Assembly (NCBI GenBank): GCA_035295665.1
Contig: DATGIQ010000252.1
Location: 1 to 7,903 of the forward strand
Length of the DNA: 7,903 bases
From: DATGIQ01 sp035295665
GTDB lineage: Bacteria > Planctomycetota > Planctomycetia > Gemmatales > Gemmataceae
Reading direction: 5' to 3'
Below are positions 1 to 6,980 of the stretch, one piece after another. The notes beneath the pieces were generated by a model that saw nothing but the letters and a program-made list of their open reading frames with translations, was not told where the DNA came from and made no database searches. The position numbers were made by a program, and so were the translations under genes. Numbering within the stretch: position 1 is the first letter of the stretch; each line of letters begins with the position of its first letter.

Positions 1-918
1 CAGGTTTCCGTCTGGAGAGAAAGCGAGAGCGCCGATTTGGTCCGTGTGCCCACGCAGAGTTGCCAGTTCTCGGCCCGTGCGGACTTCCCAGAGCCTGATC
101 GTTTCATCGAATCCCGCCGTGGCCAAGACCTTCCCATCCGGTGAAAAAGCCAGCGCCCAAACGAACTTTGCATGTCCGTGCAGAGTCAAGCGCTCGCGCT
201 GGAGTGGGATTTCCCAGATCTGGGCAGTGGGTAGCTCGGTAGAAGCCCCGGTCGGAGCGAAGCCGGTGAAGTACTCCGGGTTGACTCCGCCCGTTTCTCC
301 GTCTGCGGCAAACCGCCAGAAGGCCAAGCGGCTTCCGTCGGCGCTGAACCGAACCGGACCGGAGCCGCCCAGTGGACGGTGTTCTTCCTCCCCAGCGACC
401 TCCCAAAGCCGTACGCCGGTCGGGTCTCCCTCCAATCCCGCCACCGCCAAGGTTTGCCCGTCCGGAGCCAACGCCAGCCCGGGGGAACGAGGCATGGGAA
501 CCGGCATCCACGCAATAGTGCGGCCCGTCGTGATATCCCACAAGTTCACGAGATGATCCGAGCTGACGGTTGCCAGGAGCCGCCCATCGGGTGAGAACTC
601 CACGGCCGAAGTCCCTCTTGACTCGCCCTGGAAGGCAGCGCGCTCGGTAAACGCTGCCATGTCCCATAGTCTGATTTCGCCCGGAACATCCGAGAAAGCA
701 CCGCCCGTGGCCAACGTTTTTCCATCCGGGGCGAACGCCAGGCACCGAACCACCCATTCATGTTTGCCGAGGAGGAAGCTCTCCGCAAAGGAAGTGTGCG
801 TAGACTCGGCTTCTTCCTTGGTGGGAAAGAATGTCAGCGTCCCTCCAAAGCCAAGTGCAAAACCCAGGAGCACGACTGGCAGAGCGCCCGGAGGCAGCAG
901 ACCGGCGAGCTTTACCAT
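1..918 (-). CDS. WD40-repeat beta-propeller protein with N-terminal membrane anchor or signal sequence (partial, 3' end outside window)
   Basis: The frame is open from ATG at 918 down to base 1 with no stop, giving 306 residues; the C-terminus lies outside the window. Residues about 4-31 form a hydrophobic segment, either a signal peptide or an anchor; no clear cleavage site is visible. WD40 blades then follow, recognised by F-(S/A)-P-D-G turns and closing (L/I)-W-(D/E) ends: about 53-86, 102-128, 146-174, 185-234 (with an insert), 248-278 and 290-306 (cut by the edge). Blades 5 and 6 have the classic GH near the start, and blade 5 ends in IRLWEV. WD40 propellers usually act as protein-binding scaffolds, so the partner cannot be predicted. 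The start is supported by GAGGAG about 10 nt upstream and by the hydrophobic N-terminus directly after it. The gene is transcribed away from the TPR/CsgG lipoprotein gene. It could be the whole of a propeller protein or the N-terminal part of a larger one. Confidence 0.9.
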   Translation of the reverse strand, partial: MVKLAGLLPPGALPVVLLGFALGFGGTLTFFPTKEEAESTHTSFAESFLLGKHEWVVRCLAFAPDGKTLATGGAFSDVPGEIRLWDMAAFTERAAFQGESRGTSAVEFSPDGRLLATVSSDHLVNLWDITTGRTIAWMPVPMPRSPGLALAPDGQTLAVAGLEGDPTGVRLWEVAGEEEHRPLGGSGPVRFSADGSRLAFWRFAADGETGGVNPEYFTGFAPTGASTELPTAQIWEIPLQRERLTLHGHAKFVWALAFSPDGKVLATAGFDETIRLWEVRTGRELATLRGHTDQIGALAFSPDGNL

Positions 919-928
919 AGCAGGGGAT

Positions 929-934
929 CTCCTC
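929..934 (-). promoter_or_regulatory. Ribosome binding site of the WD40 gene
   Basis: On the minus strand this reads GAGGAG, followed by 10 nt and the ATG at 918. The spacing is slightly long but usable. It supports 918 as the start, since the hydrophobic N-terminal segment begins directly after it. Confidence 0.6.
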
Positions 935-936
935 TA

Positions 937-952
937 GCGCGGGGCTCCGCGC
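937..952. repeat. Small inverted repeat in the leader of the WD40 gene
   Basis: GCGCGG and CCGCGC flank a 4-nt spacer, giving a perfect 6-bp GC stem. It lies just upstream of the ribosome binding site of the minus-strand WD40 gene. In the transcript it could form a leader hairpin, but such short GC stems are common by chance in GC-rich DNA. The 200-bp divergent region (919-1118) holds little else that is recognisable. Confidence 0.35.
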
Positions 953-1020
953 GGACAGCTTTGTTCCTCTTCTCTCATAGGAACGGAACGCTGTCGATTC
1001 GTGCCGCGCTCGCGAATGCC

Positions 1021-1049
1021 TTGTCCAAGTGGTGCGAAACCCCTACCAT
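1021..1049 (+). promoter_or_regulatory. Weak sigma70-like promoter candidate for the TPR/CsgG lipoprotein gene
   Basis: TTGTCC at 1021-1026 and TACCAT at 1044-1049 are separated by 17 nt; each matches the sigma70 consensus at 4 of 6 positions. They lie about 70 nt before the start codon, inside the divergent intergenic region. Planctomycete promoters are poorly defined, so this is only a candidate. Confidence 0.2.
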
Positions 1050-1105
1050 CTTGGTGCGGTCGACGAAATCTCCCGTTGGGTTTGCTGCTCGCCTTCTTTT
1101 CGCGG

Positions 1106-1110
1106 AAGGA
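1106..1110 (+). promoter_or_regulatory. Ribosome binding site that fixes the lipoprotein start
   Basis: AAGGA lies 8 nt before the ATG at 1119. The frame stays open upstream to an ATG at 1029, but that extension would put 30 non-hydrophobic residues before the lipoprotein signal peptide. The site and the signal peptide together select 1119. Confidence 0.75.
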
Positions 1111-1118
1111 ATCTTGTC

Positions 1119-4100
1119 ATGCGCAAGATGGTGCTCGCCGGCTTCCTCTGGACAACCGCCATCGTGACTCTCCTCCCGGCCTGCTCTCGGACGCCCGCCC
1201 CCATTGTGGCCGTTCCCTCAGAGAGTCCACCCCGACCGGTAGCCATCGTGCAGCCCAGCACGGGTGCTACGCCAACCACCCCTCCCAACATCGCGGGCTC
1301 TGTCGAGGTCGCCGGGGCCGGGCAGCCGCTCCTTGTTTCGATTGCGCCTCCGGAGCTGAGTGCGCAGGAAAAATATGATGCGGCCTTGCTCGACGCACTG
1401 AATCTTGTCCATGACAAGAAATACGCCGATGCCCTGGTCAGTCTTGGCATTGCCAAAGCGGCGTTGAATAACGAGCGCGTGCAACAGGAAATCGACAAGG
1501 TCAAGGCACTGATTGGAAGAGAGCAAGCTGCTGTTCAGGTTGCTCAAGATATCCAGTCAGTGCTCAGCGATGGCAAAGTGGAGGAGGCCGGCAACTTGGC
1601 GACGGCAGGTTTGATGCAGTATGGCTCCGATGAGACCGTCGACCAATTGGTGCAGCTAAAACGCCAGGCTGACGCTCTGACTTCGCTGAACAGCCCGGAC
1701 GACCGGACCCGCCAGGAACGGTTTCGCCGGGAAGGCGAAGCAGCCCTGGCCGACAAGAATTTGCGTGCCGCCGCGCTTTCCTTCGAACAGGCGCTTCAGT
1801 GTGGCGAAGATCCGGGCCTCCGCCGCCAGTACACCGAGATCCAGACCACCCTGGCACGCTACGATGACAGCCGCCGCCGGGCCGCAGAGCTTCGCCGCGA
1901 TCCGGCCAATTTGGAAGACGCGCTGGCGGTTCTGCAGGAAGCGGCCCAGGCATGGGATACACCGGAGGTTCGGGAAGAAATCGAACTCTACACCCTCGCC
2001 TTGCAGAAGCGACGCAGCACCCTCAGCGTGGCCGATTTCGAAATCCGGGGTGAATTGGGCATTCCTTACGCCGGCCGAATGATTGCCGATGAGCTTCTGC
2101 CCGCGTTCAAAGCGCGGTTCGATTTGGTGGAACGCGGACAGCTCAACCGCGTCTTGAATGAATTGAAGCTCGAGGCGAGCGATTTGGCCGGCATCAACGA
2201 TGGCCGGCAGGAGATTGGCCGGCTGGCCAGGGTTCAGTACCTCGTCCTGGGAAGCGTGACGCCGTCGTGTGGGATAACAGTGCAGGCTCGCCTTGTTGAG
2301 GCTCGCAGTGGATTGATTGTGCAGACCGCCAAGTGCGTGGCGCGGTCGCCGCAGGAGTTGGTGCAGCTTCTCCCGCAATTGGCGAACTTGCTCATGATGA
2401 CGGACGAACAGAAAATAGCCTACGAGAACCAACTCGCCCAGCAAAGTGCATTCGTCGTGCCACCAATCGCCGAGGCGCCCCTACCCGCACCGCCGCCACT
2501 CCCGGTTGCGGGCCAACCGCTTCCGCCGCCCATCCTTGTTTATACGCCGCGTCCCCCTCCCTTGGGAGGACTGGTGGCTGCAGAACTCGCCGCCCTGCCT
2601 TTGGCCGGTGGATCTGCCGTTGCGGTCCAGCTGGTTTCTGAACGTGAAGAGCCGGTAAAGCGAAAGATGCTCCAGATTGCTGTCTCGTTGGGAGACGACC
2701 TCTTCCGGCGCGGTCGGTTTCGGGAGGCCCATCGTCATTTTGAGCTGGCCCTGAGTATTTCGCCCCGTGACCCGGACCTGCATGTCCGTCTGGATCGTTG
2801 CCAACCACATTTACCACCGGCTACTCTCTCGGCCGCCGTGGCTCGGCCACGGATCGCCGTGGTTGGATTTGTCGTGAACGCCGACGCACGCCATGCCCCA
2901 CCCGGTTTCGGGGAGTGGGCCGCCGACCAGCTCGGTTCCTATTTTGCACCAACCTATACCGTGATTGATCGGGGTGAGCTGTATTGGTATATGGGCCGGC
3001 TTGGCGTCACGGTTCGCGATGTGGCCACGGATGTCTCTGCGCGGCGGTGGCTGGGCCGGGCTCTGAACGTACGTTATTTTGCCTTTGGAGTCGCACAACA
3101 GACGGCAGGTCTGAGTGTTTCAACCCACCTCGTCGATGCGGAATCGGGAGTGCAACAAGGCGTGGGCCAAATCCACGTGCAGGACCAACAGGACCTGAAG
3201 CTCCGCATGGCGGAGCTCGTTCAGCAAACGCAGACGAACCCGGCCGAACGCGACCGGCTCCAGCGCGAAGCCCAGGAACGCGAGAAGCAGCTCGACCAGG
3301 TCCGACAGCTCCTGGCGAAGGGCCAACTTGATCAGGCGATCCAGGTATGCCAGCAGGCTCTGAAGCGAAATCCGAACGATGTCGGCATGCAGGTTCTACT
3401 GGCAAAGGCCGAGAAGCAAGCGAAGGCCAATGCGTTGGCACGGCAACAAGCCAATCAGCAACGCCAGGCTCAGGCCGCCGCGGAACAGAACAAGCAGCAA
3501 GACTTGGCCCGCGCCGCCGCCCAGGCGAAACAGAAGGCGGTTCAAGAGGCAGCTGCTCGTCCAGGAGCCGTCCAAGGTGCCCAGGAGCAGCAACGCCAGG
3601 CAGCCCACGATCGACTGATGGCTCAGGGAAGGGCGGCCTTACAAAAACAGAATCTACCTCTGGCCATTCAGTGCTTCCAAAGCGCCATCGCACTGCGGTC
3701 CAGCGACGAGGATGTCCATGCTCTAGCTGAGGCACGGGCGTTGGCCGAGAAAAATGCCAAAGCCCAGGCCGTCCAGCAACAAGCCCGTCGCGCAACCGAG
3801 GCGGAGAAGCAGCGGCAAGCCGAATTGACGCGTGCCCAAACCCAACTCGAAGAGCAACGTCGTCGTCAGGAAGCTGACGCGCAAGCGCAGCGCAAATCCC
3901 AGGACGCGCGCGACCAGGCCAGCGCGGCCAAATTCGTCGAGGAAGGGAAGAAGTTGCTGGCCCAAGGAAAATTCGACGCCGCAGTCACGTCGTTTCAGGC
4001 CGCCCAGCGGCTCCATGCCGACAAGGCTGTCGAGACGCTCATAACGCAAGCTTCCGAGAAAATAGCCGCGGCCAAGCAAGATGCCAAGGCGCAAGCCGAC

Positions 4101-5039
4101 CAGGCGAAATTGCTGGCTGAGCAGAAGGCACGCCGTGATCAGGCCGAAGCGCTGACGGCCAAGAATCGCGAACTGTATACAAGGACATTGCAGGACGCCC
4201 AGAAAGCGCTGGCCGAAAAGCGCTACGACCAGGCGACGGCCAAGTACCAGGAGGCAGACAAACTGTTTCATACGGACGCCGTCCTGAACGGCCTACGCCA
4301 GGTGAAAGAAGCTCAGGACAAGGAGCGTGCGGCGGCTGAGGCAGCTCGCCAAAAGCAGCTCCAGCAACAACAGCAGGCGGCAGCCGTCCAGCAGTACTTG
4401 AATGCAGGCCGAACTGCCTTGGCGGCGAAGCAATTGGATGCCGCAGCCAAAGCGTTTGCGGAAGCCAAGAAACTGGCGCCAGACAATGCGGATGTCCAAA
4501 AGGGCATCCTGCAAACCGAGCAGGCACAAAAGCAAAACGCTTTGCAGGTGCAAAAGCACCTAGAGGAGCAAAAACGCAAGGAGACCGAGGCCAAGCAGAA
4601 AAGTCCCACTCCTCCCAAACCTGCTCCTCCGACATCTACCGCCCCGGCCAAGCCGTCAGGACCGGGGACGCCTCCGTCACCCATGCCGCAACCATCTTCG
4701 CCCCCCGTTGTGCCAAAGGCTCCGCCCGCGCCGCCCACCAAACCTCCAGCACAGGCGGTCAATGTGCCGGCGGAATATGCCAAGCAAATGCAGCTGGGTA
4801 CCACCCTCCAAAATGCTCAGAAATTTGATGACGCCCAGAATGCGTACAAACGAGCGCTCCAGCTGATGCCCAATGATGCGAAAGCGACGATCGCGCTCCA
4901 CTTGGCGGGCGGCCAAAAGGCCCTGGCGGCCCGCAAATTCCCTGAAGCCGCGAAGGAGTTTGAAGAGGTGCTCCGGCTCAGTCCGAACCACCCGGAGGCA
5001 ACGAAGGGACTCAAGCTGGCACGGCAAGGCCGGCCATGA
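1119..5039 (+). CDS. Giant TPR/coiled-coil lipoprotein with two CsgG-like domains
   Basis: The 1306-residue product begins with a lipoprotein signal peptide: MRK, a hydrophobic stretch, then the lipobox L-P-A-C with Cys22 as the acylated residue. After a Pro/Thr-rich spacer (about 25-78) come TPR-like helix pairs at about 87-117, 140-167 and 200-229. A CsgG-like domain follows at about 302-425, with VADF, the core FDLVERGQLNRVLNE and the later IGRLARVQYLVLGSV. A Pro-rich linker (450-483) and a TPR unit (517-550) precede a second, diverged CsgG-like domain (576-700; IAVVGF, YTVIDRGEL, LGRALNVRYFAFG). From 702 to 1160, Gln/Ala/Lys-rich coiled coil alternates with TPR-like pairs near 724-755, 828-862, 936-966, 1018-1053 and 1089-1123. 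A Pro-rich stretch (1161-1213) and two TPR units (1218-1253, 1261-1290) end the protein. CsgG-type folds occur in curli export pores and in the LpoB and FlgO lipoproteins, and TPRs bind proteins. An envelope scaffold is therefore plausible, but the function is unknown. Confidence 0.92.
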   Translation: MRKMVLAGFLWTTAIVTLLPACSRTPAPIVAVPSESPPRPVAIVQPSTGATPTTPPNIAGSVEVAGAGQPLLVSIAPPELSAQEKYDAALLDALNLVHDKKYADALVSLGIAKAALNNERVQQEIDKVKALIGREQAAVQVAQDIQSVLSDGKVEEAGNLATAGLMQYGSDETVDQLVQLKRQADALTSLNSPDDRTRQERFRREGEAALADKNLRAAALSFEQALQCGEDPGLRRQYTEIQTTLARYDDSRRRAAELRRDPANLEDALAVLQEAAQAWDTPEVREEIELYTLALQKRRSTLSVADFEIRGELGIPYAGRMIADELLPAFKARFDLVERGQLNRVLNELKLEASDLAGINDGRQEIGRLARVQYLVLGSVTPSCGITVQARLVEARSGLIVQTAKCVARSPQELVQLLPQLANLLMMTDEQKIAYENQLAQQSAFVVPPIAEAPLPAPPPLPVAGQPLPPPILVYTPRPPPLGGLVAAELAALPLAGGSAVAVQLVSEREEPVKRKMLQIAVSLGDDLFRRGRFREAHRHFELALSISPRDPDLHVRLDRCQPHLPPATLSAAVARPRIAVVGFVVNADARHAPPGFGEWAADQLGSYFAPTYTVIDRGELYWYMGRLGVTVRDVATDVSARRWLGRALNVRYFAFGVAQQTAGLSVSTHLVDAESGVQQGVGQIHVQDQQDLKLRMAELVQQTQTNPAERDRLQREAQEREKQLDQVRQLLAKGQLDQAIQVCQQALKRNPNDVGMQVLLAKAEKQAKANALARQQANQQRQAQAAAEQNKQQDLARAAAQAKQKAVQEAAARPGAVQGAQEQQRQAAHDRLMAQGRAALQKQNLPLAIQCFQSAIALRSSDEDVHALAEARALAEKNAKAQAVQQQARRATEAEKQRQAELTRAQTQLEEQRRRQEADAQAQRKSQDARDQASAAKFVEEGKKLLAQGKFDAAVTSFQAAQRLHADKAVETLITQASEKIAAAKQDAKAQADQAKLLAEQKARRDQAEALTAKNRELYTRTLQDAQKALAEKRYDQATAKYQEADKLFHTDAVLNGLRQVKEAQDKERAAAEAARQKQLQQQQQAAAVQQYLNAGRTALAAKQLDAAAKAFAEAKKLAPDNADVQKGILQTEQAQKQNALQVQKHLEEQKRKETEAKQKSPTPPKPAPPTSTAPAKPSGPGTPPSPMPQPSSPPVVPKAPPAPPTKPPAQAVNVPAEYAKQMQLGTTLQNAQKFDDAQNAYKRALQLMPNDAKATIALHLAGGQKALAARKFPEAAKEFEEVLRLSPNHPEATKGLKLARQGRP

Positions 5040-5062
5040 TTTTATGTCCCGTTGGGATGGTC

Positions 5063-5131
5063 CGTTTCGCGGCGGTTCGCAGAAGCGTGCAGGGCAAACC
5101 ACTGCGTGGCTCCGCGAACCGCCGCGAAACG
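5063..5131. repeat. 69-bp near-perfect palindrome between the lipoprotein and PQQ-like genes
   Basis: The outer arms 5063-5080 and 5114-5131 are perfect 18-bp inverted repeats (CGTTTCGCGG at the left, CCGCGAAACG at the right). Pairing continues in register inward: 5082-5083 with 5111-5112, 5086-5092 with 5102-5108 (two G-U wobbles), and 5094 with 5100. About 28 of 32 positions pair around a 5-nt loop. No run of T follows, so a standard intrinsic terminator is unlikely. A REP- or MITE-like dispersed element, or a transcript-stabilising hairpin, fits better. The rest of the 189-bp gap shows nothing else convincing apart from the ribosome binding site of the next gene. Confidence 0.75.
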
Positions 5132-5217
5132 AAATGTGCCTTGCGACCTCTTGCCACGGACGGGGTTAAAAGGAATGAAAAGCAATCGTGCTGGTTGTCA
5201 AGTGGGCAGGGATTTAC

Positions 5218-5223
5218 AAGGAG
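5218..5223 (+). promoter_or_regulatory. Ribosome binding site that fixes the PQQ-like gene start
   Basis: AAGGAG lies 5 nt before the ATG at 5229. Upstream in-frame starts at 5052 and 5175 would place a non-hydrophobic extension, partly encoded by the palindrome, before the signal peptide, so 5229 is preferred. Confidence 0.75.
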
Positions 5224-5228
5224 CACCC

Positions 5229-6518
5229 ATGGATTACGCAAGTCGAATGGCCGGAGCAATCGTGGGCTGTGCGGCGCTGCTCAGCGCGAGCGGCGTCTAC
5301 GCACAGGATTGGCCACAGTGGCGCGGACCCCACCGTGATGCCAAGGTGCAAGGCTTCAAGGTCCCGCAAACTTGGCCGAAAGAGTTAACCCAGAAGTGGA
5401 AGGTCACGGTTGGCACGGGCGATGCGACGCCGGCTCTTGTCGGCGATAAACTCTACGTGTTCAGCCGGCAGGGTAGCGATGAAGTCCTTCGCTGCCTGGA
5501 CGCGACTACGGGGAAAGAAGCTTGGCAGGACAAGTACCCGGCGCCGACCGTCAGCGGACCAGCCTCCGGGCATGGAGGGCCGCGAAGCTCCCCAGCGGTG
5601 GCCGACGGTAAGGTGGTCACGCTCGGCGTGAGCGGAATCCTTTCCTGTTACGATGCCGCCACCGGGAAGAAACTGTGGCGGAAAGATGAGATCCAAGGTT
5701 ATCCCCGCTTCTATACCTCGTCCTCTCCGATCATCGTGGATGGCCTGTGCGTCGCCCAGCTTGGCGGTTCCTCGAACGGAGCCATCGTGGCCTATGATTT
5801 GGCGACTGGCAACCCAAAATGGAAGTGGACCGGAGATAGCCCGGCTTATGCCTCACCGGCGTTGATGACCGCGGACGGCACCAAGCTGGTCGTCGCGGAG
5901 ACACAGGGAAAAATCGTAGCCCTGAACGCCGCGGATGGTAAAGAGGTGTGGCAGGCAGCGTGTAACACCAAGTACAACGCCTCCAGTCCGATCATCGAAG
6001 GCCAAACGCTGATCTACACAAGCTCCGATGGCGCCAAGGATGTCAAACTGGAAAAGGAGGGCGGCGGCTTCGCGGCCAAACAACAGTGGAATAACAAAGA
6101 AAACAATGTGCTCTACAACACTCCCGTGGTGAAGGACGGGCTCATCTACGGCCTGAGCCAAACCAACCAATTCTTTTGCATCGACGCCAAGACCGGCAAA
6201 ACGCTCTGGACCGCGTCTGCGGCGACGGCGGCAGCGGCGGCACCGCCGGCAGGCGGCGCACCCGGTGGACAAGGCGCACGCAGAGGAGGACGCGGCGGCA
6301 TGGGCGGCGGATATGGGTCCATTGTCGACGCCGGCTCGGTCCTGCTGGCATTGACGCCAAGCATGCAATTGATCGTCTTCGCCCCCAGCGACAAGGAATT
6401 TAAACCGTTGGCCAATTACAAAGTGGCCGCGACGGGCACGTATGCCTACCCAGTCGTTTCAGGCAATCGCATCTGGATCAAGGATCAGGATTCGGTGACG
6501 CTTTGGACGGTTGAGTGA
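5229..6518 (+). CDS. Exported PQQ-binding-like beta-propeller protein
   Basis: The 429-residue product has a signal peptide with a hydrophobic core at about 7-20 and a probable cleavage site V-Y-A|Q-D after Ala25. The mature part opens with DWPQWRG (27-33), typical of the planctomycete PQQ_2 / outer-membrane-assembly-BamB-like family. Propeller blades are marked by D-A-x-(T/D)-G-K-x-x-W turns: 90-99, 141-150, 189-198, 232-241 and 318-327. The S-S-P and S-P motifs before strands (120-122, 165-167, 252-254) are also usual. An Ala/Gly/Arg-rich insert (about 329-363) interrupts the last part of the propeller. The family resembles PQQ dehydrogenases in fold, but most members lack demonstrated PQQ binding. 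No haem-binding C-x-x-C-H is present, so an enzyme role is not supported; a binding or scaffold role in the periplasm is more likely. It follows the lipoprotein gene on the same strand, separated by the palindrome, and may or may not share its transcript. Confidence 0.92.
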   Translation: MDYASRMAGAIVGCAALLSASGVYAQDWPQWRGPHRDAKVQGFKVPQTWPKELTQKWKVTVGTGDATPALVGDKLYVFSRQGSDEVLRCLDATTGKEAWQDKYPAPTVSGPASGHGGPRSSPAVADGKVVTLGVSGILSCYDAATGKKLWRKDEIQGYPRFYTSSSPIIVDGLCVAQLGGSSNGAIVAYDLATGNPKWKWTGDSPAYASPALMTADGTKLVVAETQGKIVALNAADGKEVWQAACNTKYNASSPIIEGQTLIYTSSDGAKDVKLEKEGGGFAAKQQWNNKENNVLYNTPVVKDGLIYGLSQTNQFFCIDAKTGKTLWTASAATAAAAAPPAGGAPGGQGARRGGRGGMGGGYGSIVDAGSVLLALTPSMQLIVFAPSDKEFKPLANYKVAATGTYAYPVVSGNRIWIKDQDSVTLWTVE

Positions 6519-6548
6519 TCGGCCGAATGCGGCAAGACCGGACTAATG

Positions 6549-6585
6549 TGCCGGCCCCAGCGTTTTCTTGACGCTGGGGCCGGCA
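6549..6585. terminator. Hairpin between convergent genes, probable bidirectional terminator
   Basis: Perfect 15-bp arms (6549-6563 and 6571-6585, core GCCGGCCCCAGCGT) enclose a 7-nt loop. The hairpin lies 30 nt after the stop of the PQQ-like gene and 9 nt after the stop of the minus-strand thioredoxin-like gene, so it could end both transcripts. There is no T-tract on either side, which weakens the intrinsic-terminator call; the T-rich run is in the loop. Confidence 0.7.
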
Positions 6586-6594
6586 TGCTCCCGT

Positions 6595-6930
6595 TCAGGT
6601 CGCGGCCTGAAATGCTGCGAGCCCCTCGCCAACTTCCTTGGGGCTCGGCCGAACCATCTGCTTTAGGATCTTACCATCCCGCAGGAGCACCAGCGTCGGC
6701 CAGAGCTTTACCTGGAACGACCGGCCGAGTGGTTTCCCTTTGCCATCTTCGACTTTGATGCGTCGAACCTCGGGGTACTTTTGGAGCAACGCCGCCAACT
6801 GCGGCTCGAGGGCCCGGCAATAGGTTCACCACTCCGTGCCGAATTCGAGAAGCACGGAGCCAGGCATCTGGTCGATTTCCTGTCGCGTGGGCTCCCGCTC
6901 GGCGTCTCCGATTGGCATTTCGGGGGGCAT
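6595..6930 (-). CDS. Thioredoxin-like protein with in-frame TGA at the first active-site Cys; candidate selenoprotein (U-x-x-C)
   Basis: If the TGA at 6828-6826 is read as selenocysteine, the product is 111 residues. It carries one thioredoxin fold: VLLEFGTEW (26-34), the active site W34-U35-T-Y-C38, the helix RALEPQLAALLQKYP (39-53), the strand RRIKVEDG (56-63), the cis-Pro loop L76-W77-P78-T79, and the last strand and helix (80-107). The frame is continuous on both sides and no other lesion is seen. Cys38, the resolving residue, is kept. The start at 6930 is chosen because GGAG lies 6 nt upstream and the gene then clears the upstream NTF2-like gene by 50 nt; 6936 is an alternative. There is no signal peptide, so the product is probably cytoplasmic. 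The normal stop is also TGA. Reading the TGA as a stop would leave a 34-residue fragment lacking the fold. Main alternatives are a nonsense mutation (TGC or TGT to TGA) or a sequencing error. Substrate and role are unknown beyond likely thiol/disulfide or peroxide-linked redox chemistry. Confidence 0.8.
6791..6805 (-). promoter_or_regulatory. Candidate bacterial SECIS hairpin
   Basis: In the minus-strand transcript GCCGC and GCGGC pair as a 5-bp stem around the loop AGUUG. The loop begins 25 nt after the UGA. A G at the second loop position followed by U recalls the loop G-U contacted by SelB in the Escherichia coli fdhF element, and the distance falls in the range known for bacterial SECIS elements. 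A competing fold (6798-6821, one bulged C, 9-nt loop) is also possible and excludes this one. GC-rich DNA forms such stems by chance, so this is suggestive only. Confidence 0.45.
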
Positions 6931-6936
6931 GCACAT

Positions 6937-6940
6937 CTCC
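6937..6940 (-). promoter_or_regulatory. Ribosome binding site that fixes the thioredoxin-like start
   Basis: On the minus strand this reads GGAG. It is 6 nt before the ATG at 6930 and directly abuts the ATG at 6936, so 6930 has the better spacing. Both avoid the overlap with the upstream gene that the in-frame start at 7056 would create. Confidence 0.6.
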
Positions 6941-6980
6941 AGTTCAGCTTCGTTGTTCGGCTTACGCTCGGAATCCAACG

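Noticed and set aside
1029..1118. N-terminal extension of the lipoprotein from ATG 1029
   Set aside because: It would place 30 residues before a clear lipoprotein signal peptide, and a good ribosome binding site precedes 1119.
1656..2444. Minus-strand open frame of 262 residues inside the lipoprotein gene
   Set aside because: It is antisense to the TPR and first CsgG-like domain and shows no recognisable fold of its own.
3007..3795. Minus-strand open frame of 262 residues inside the lipoprotein gene
   Set aside because: It is Pro/Arg-rich, without domain features, and antisense to a well supported coding frame in GC-rich DNA.
5141..5171. Possible promoter before the PQQ-like gene (TTGCGA and TTAAAA)
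   Set aside because: The spacing is 19 nt and the -10 match is poor, so it is not distinguishable from chance.
5052..5228. N-terminal extension of the PQQ-like gene from 5052 or 5175
   Set aside because: The extension is encoded by the palindrome and leader; AAGGAG and the signal peptide both point to 5229.
6595..6798. Independent 67-residue gene starting at TTG 6798
   Set aside because: It is the C-terminal half of the thioredoxin fold, in the same frame as the N-terminal half, and no ribosome binding site was noticed before the TTG.
6826..6828. TGA read as Trp or as a general code change
   Set aside because: The other complete genes here end in TGA (5037-5039, 6516-6518, 6981-6983), as does this gene (6595-6597). 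Cysteine or selenocysteine, not Trp, belongs at this site.
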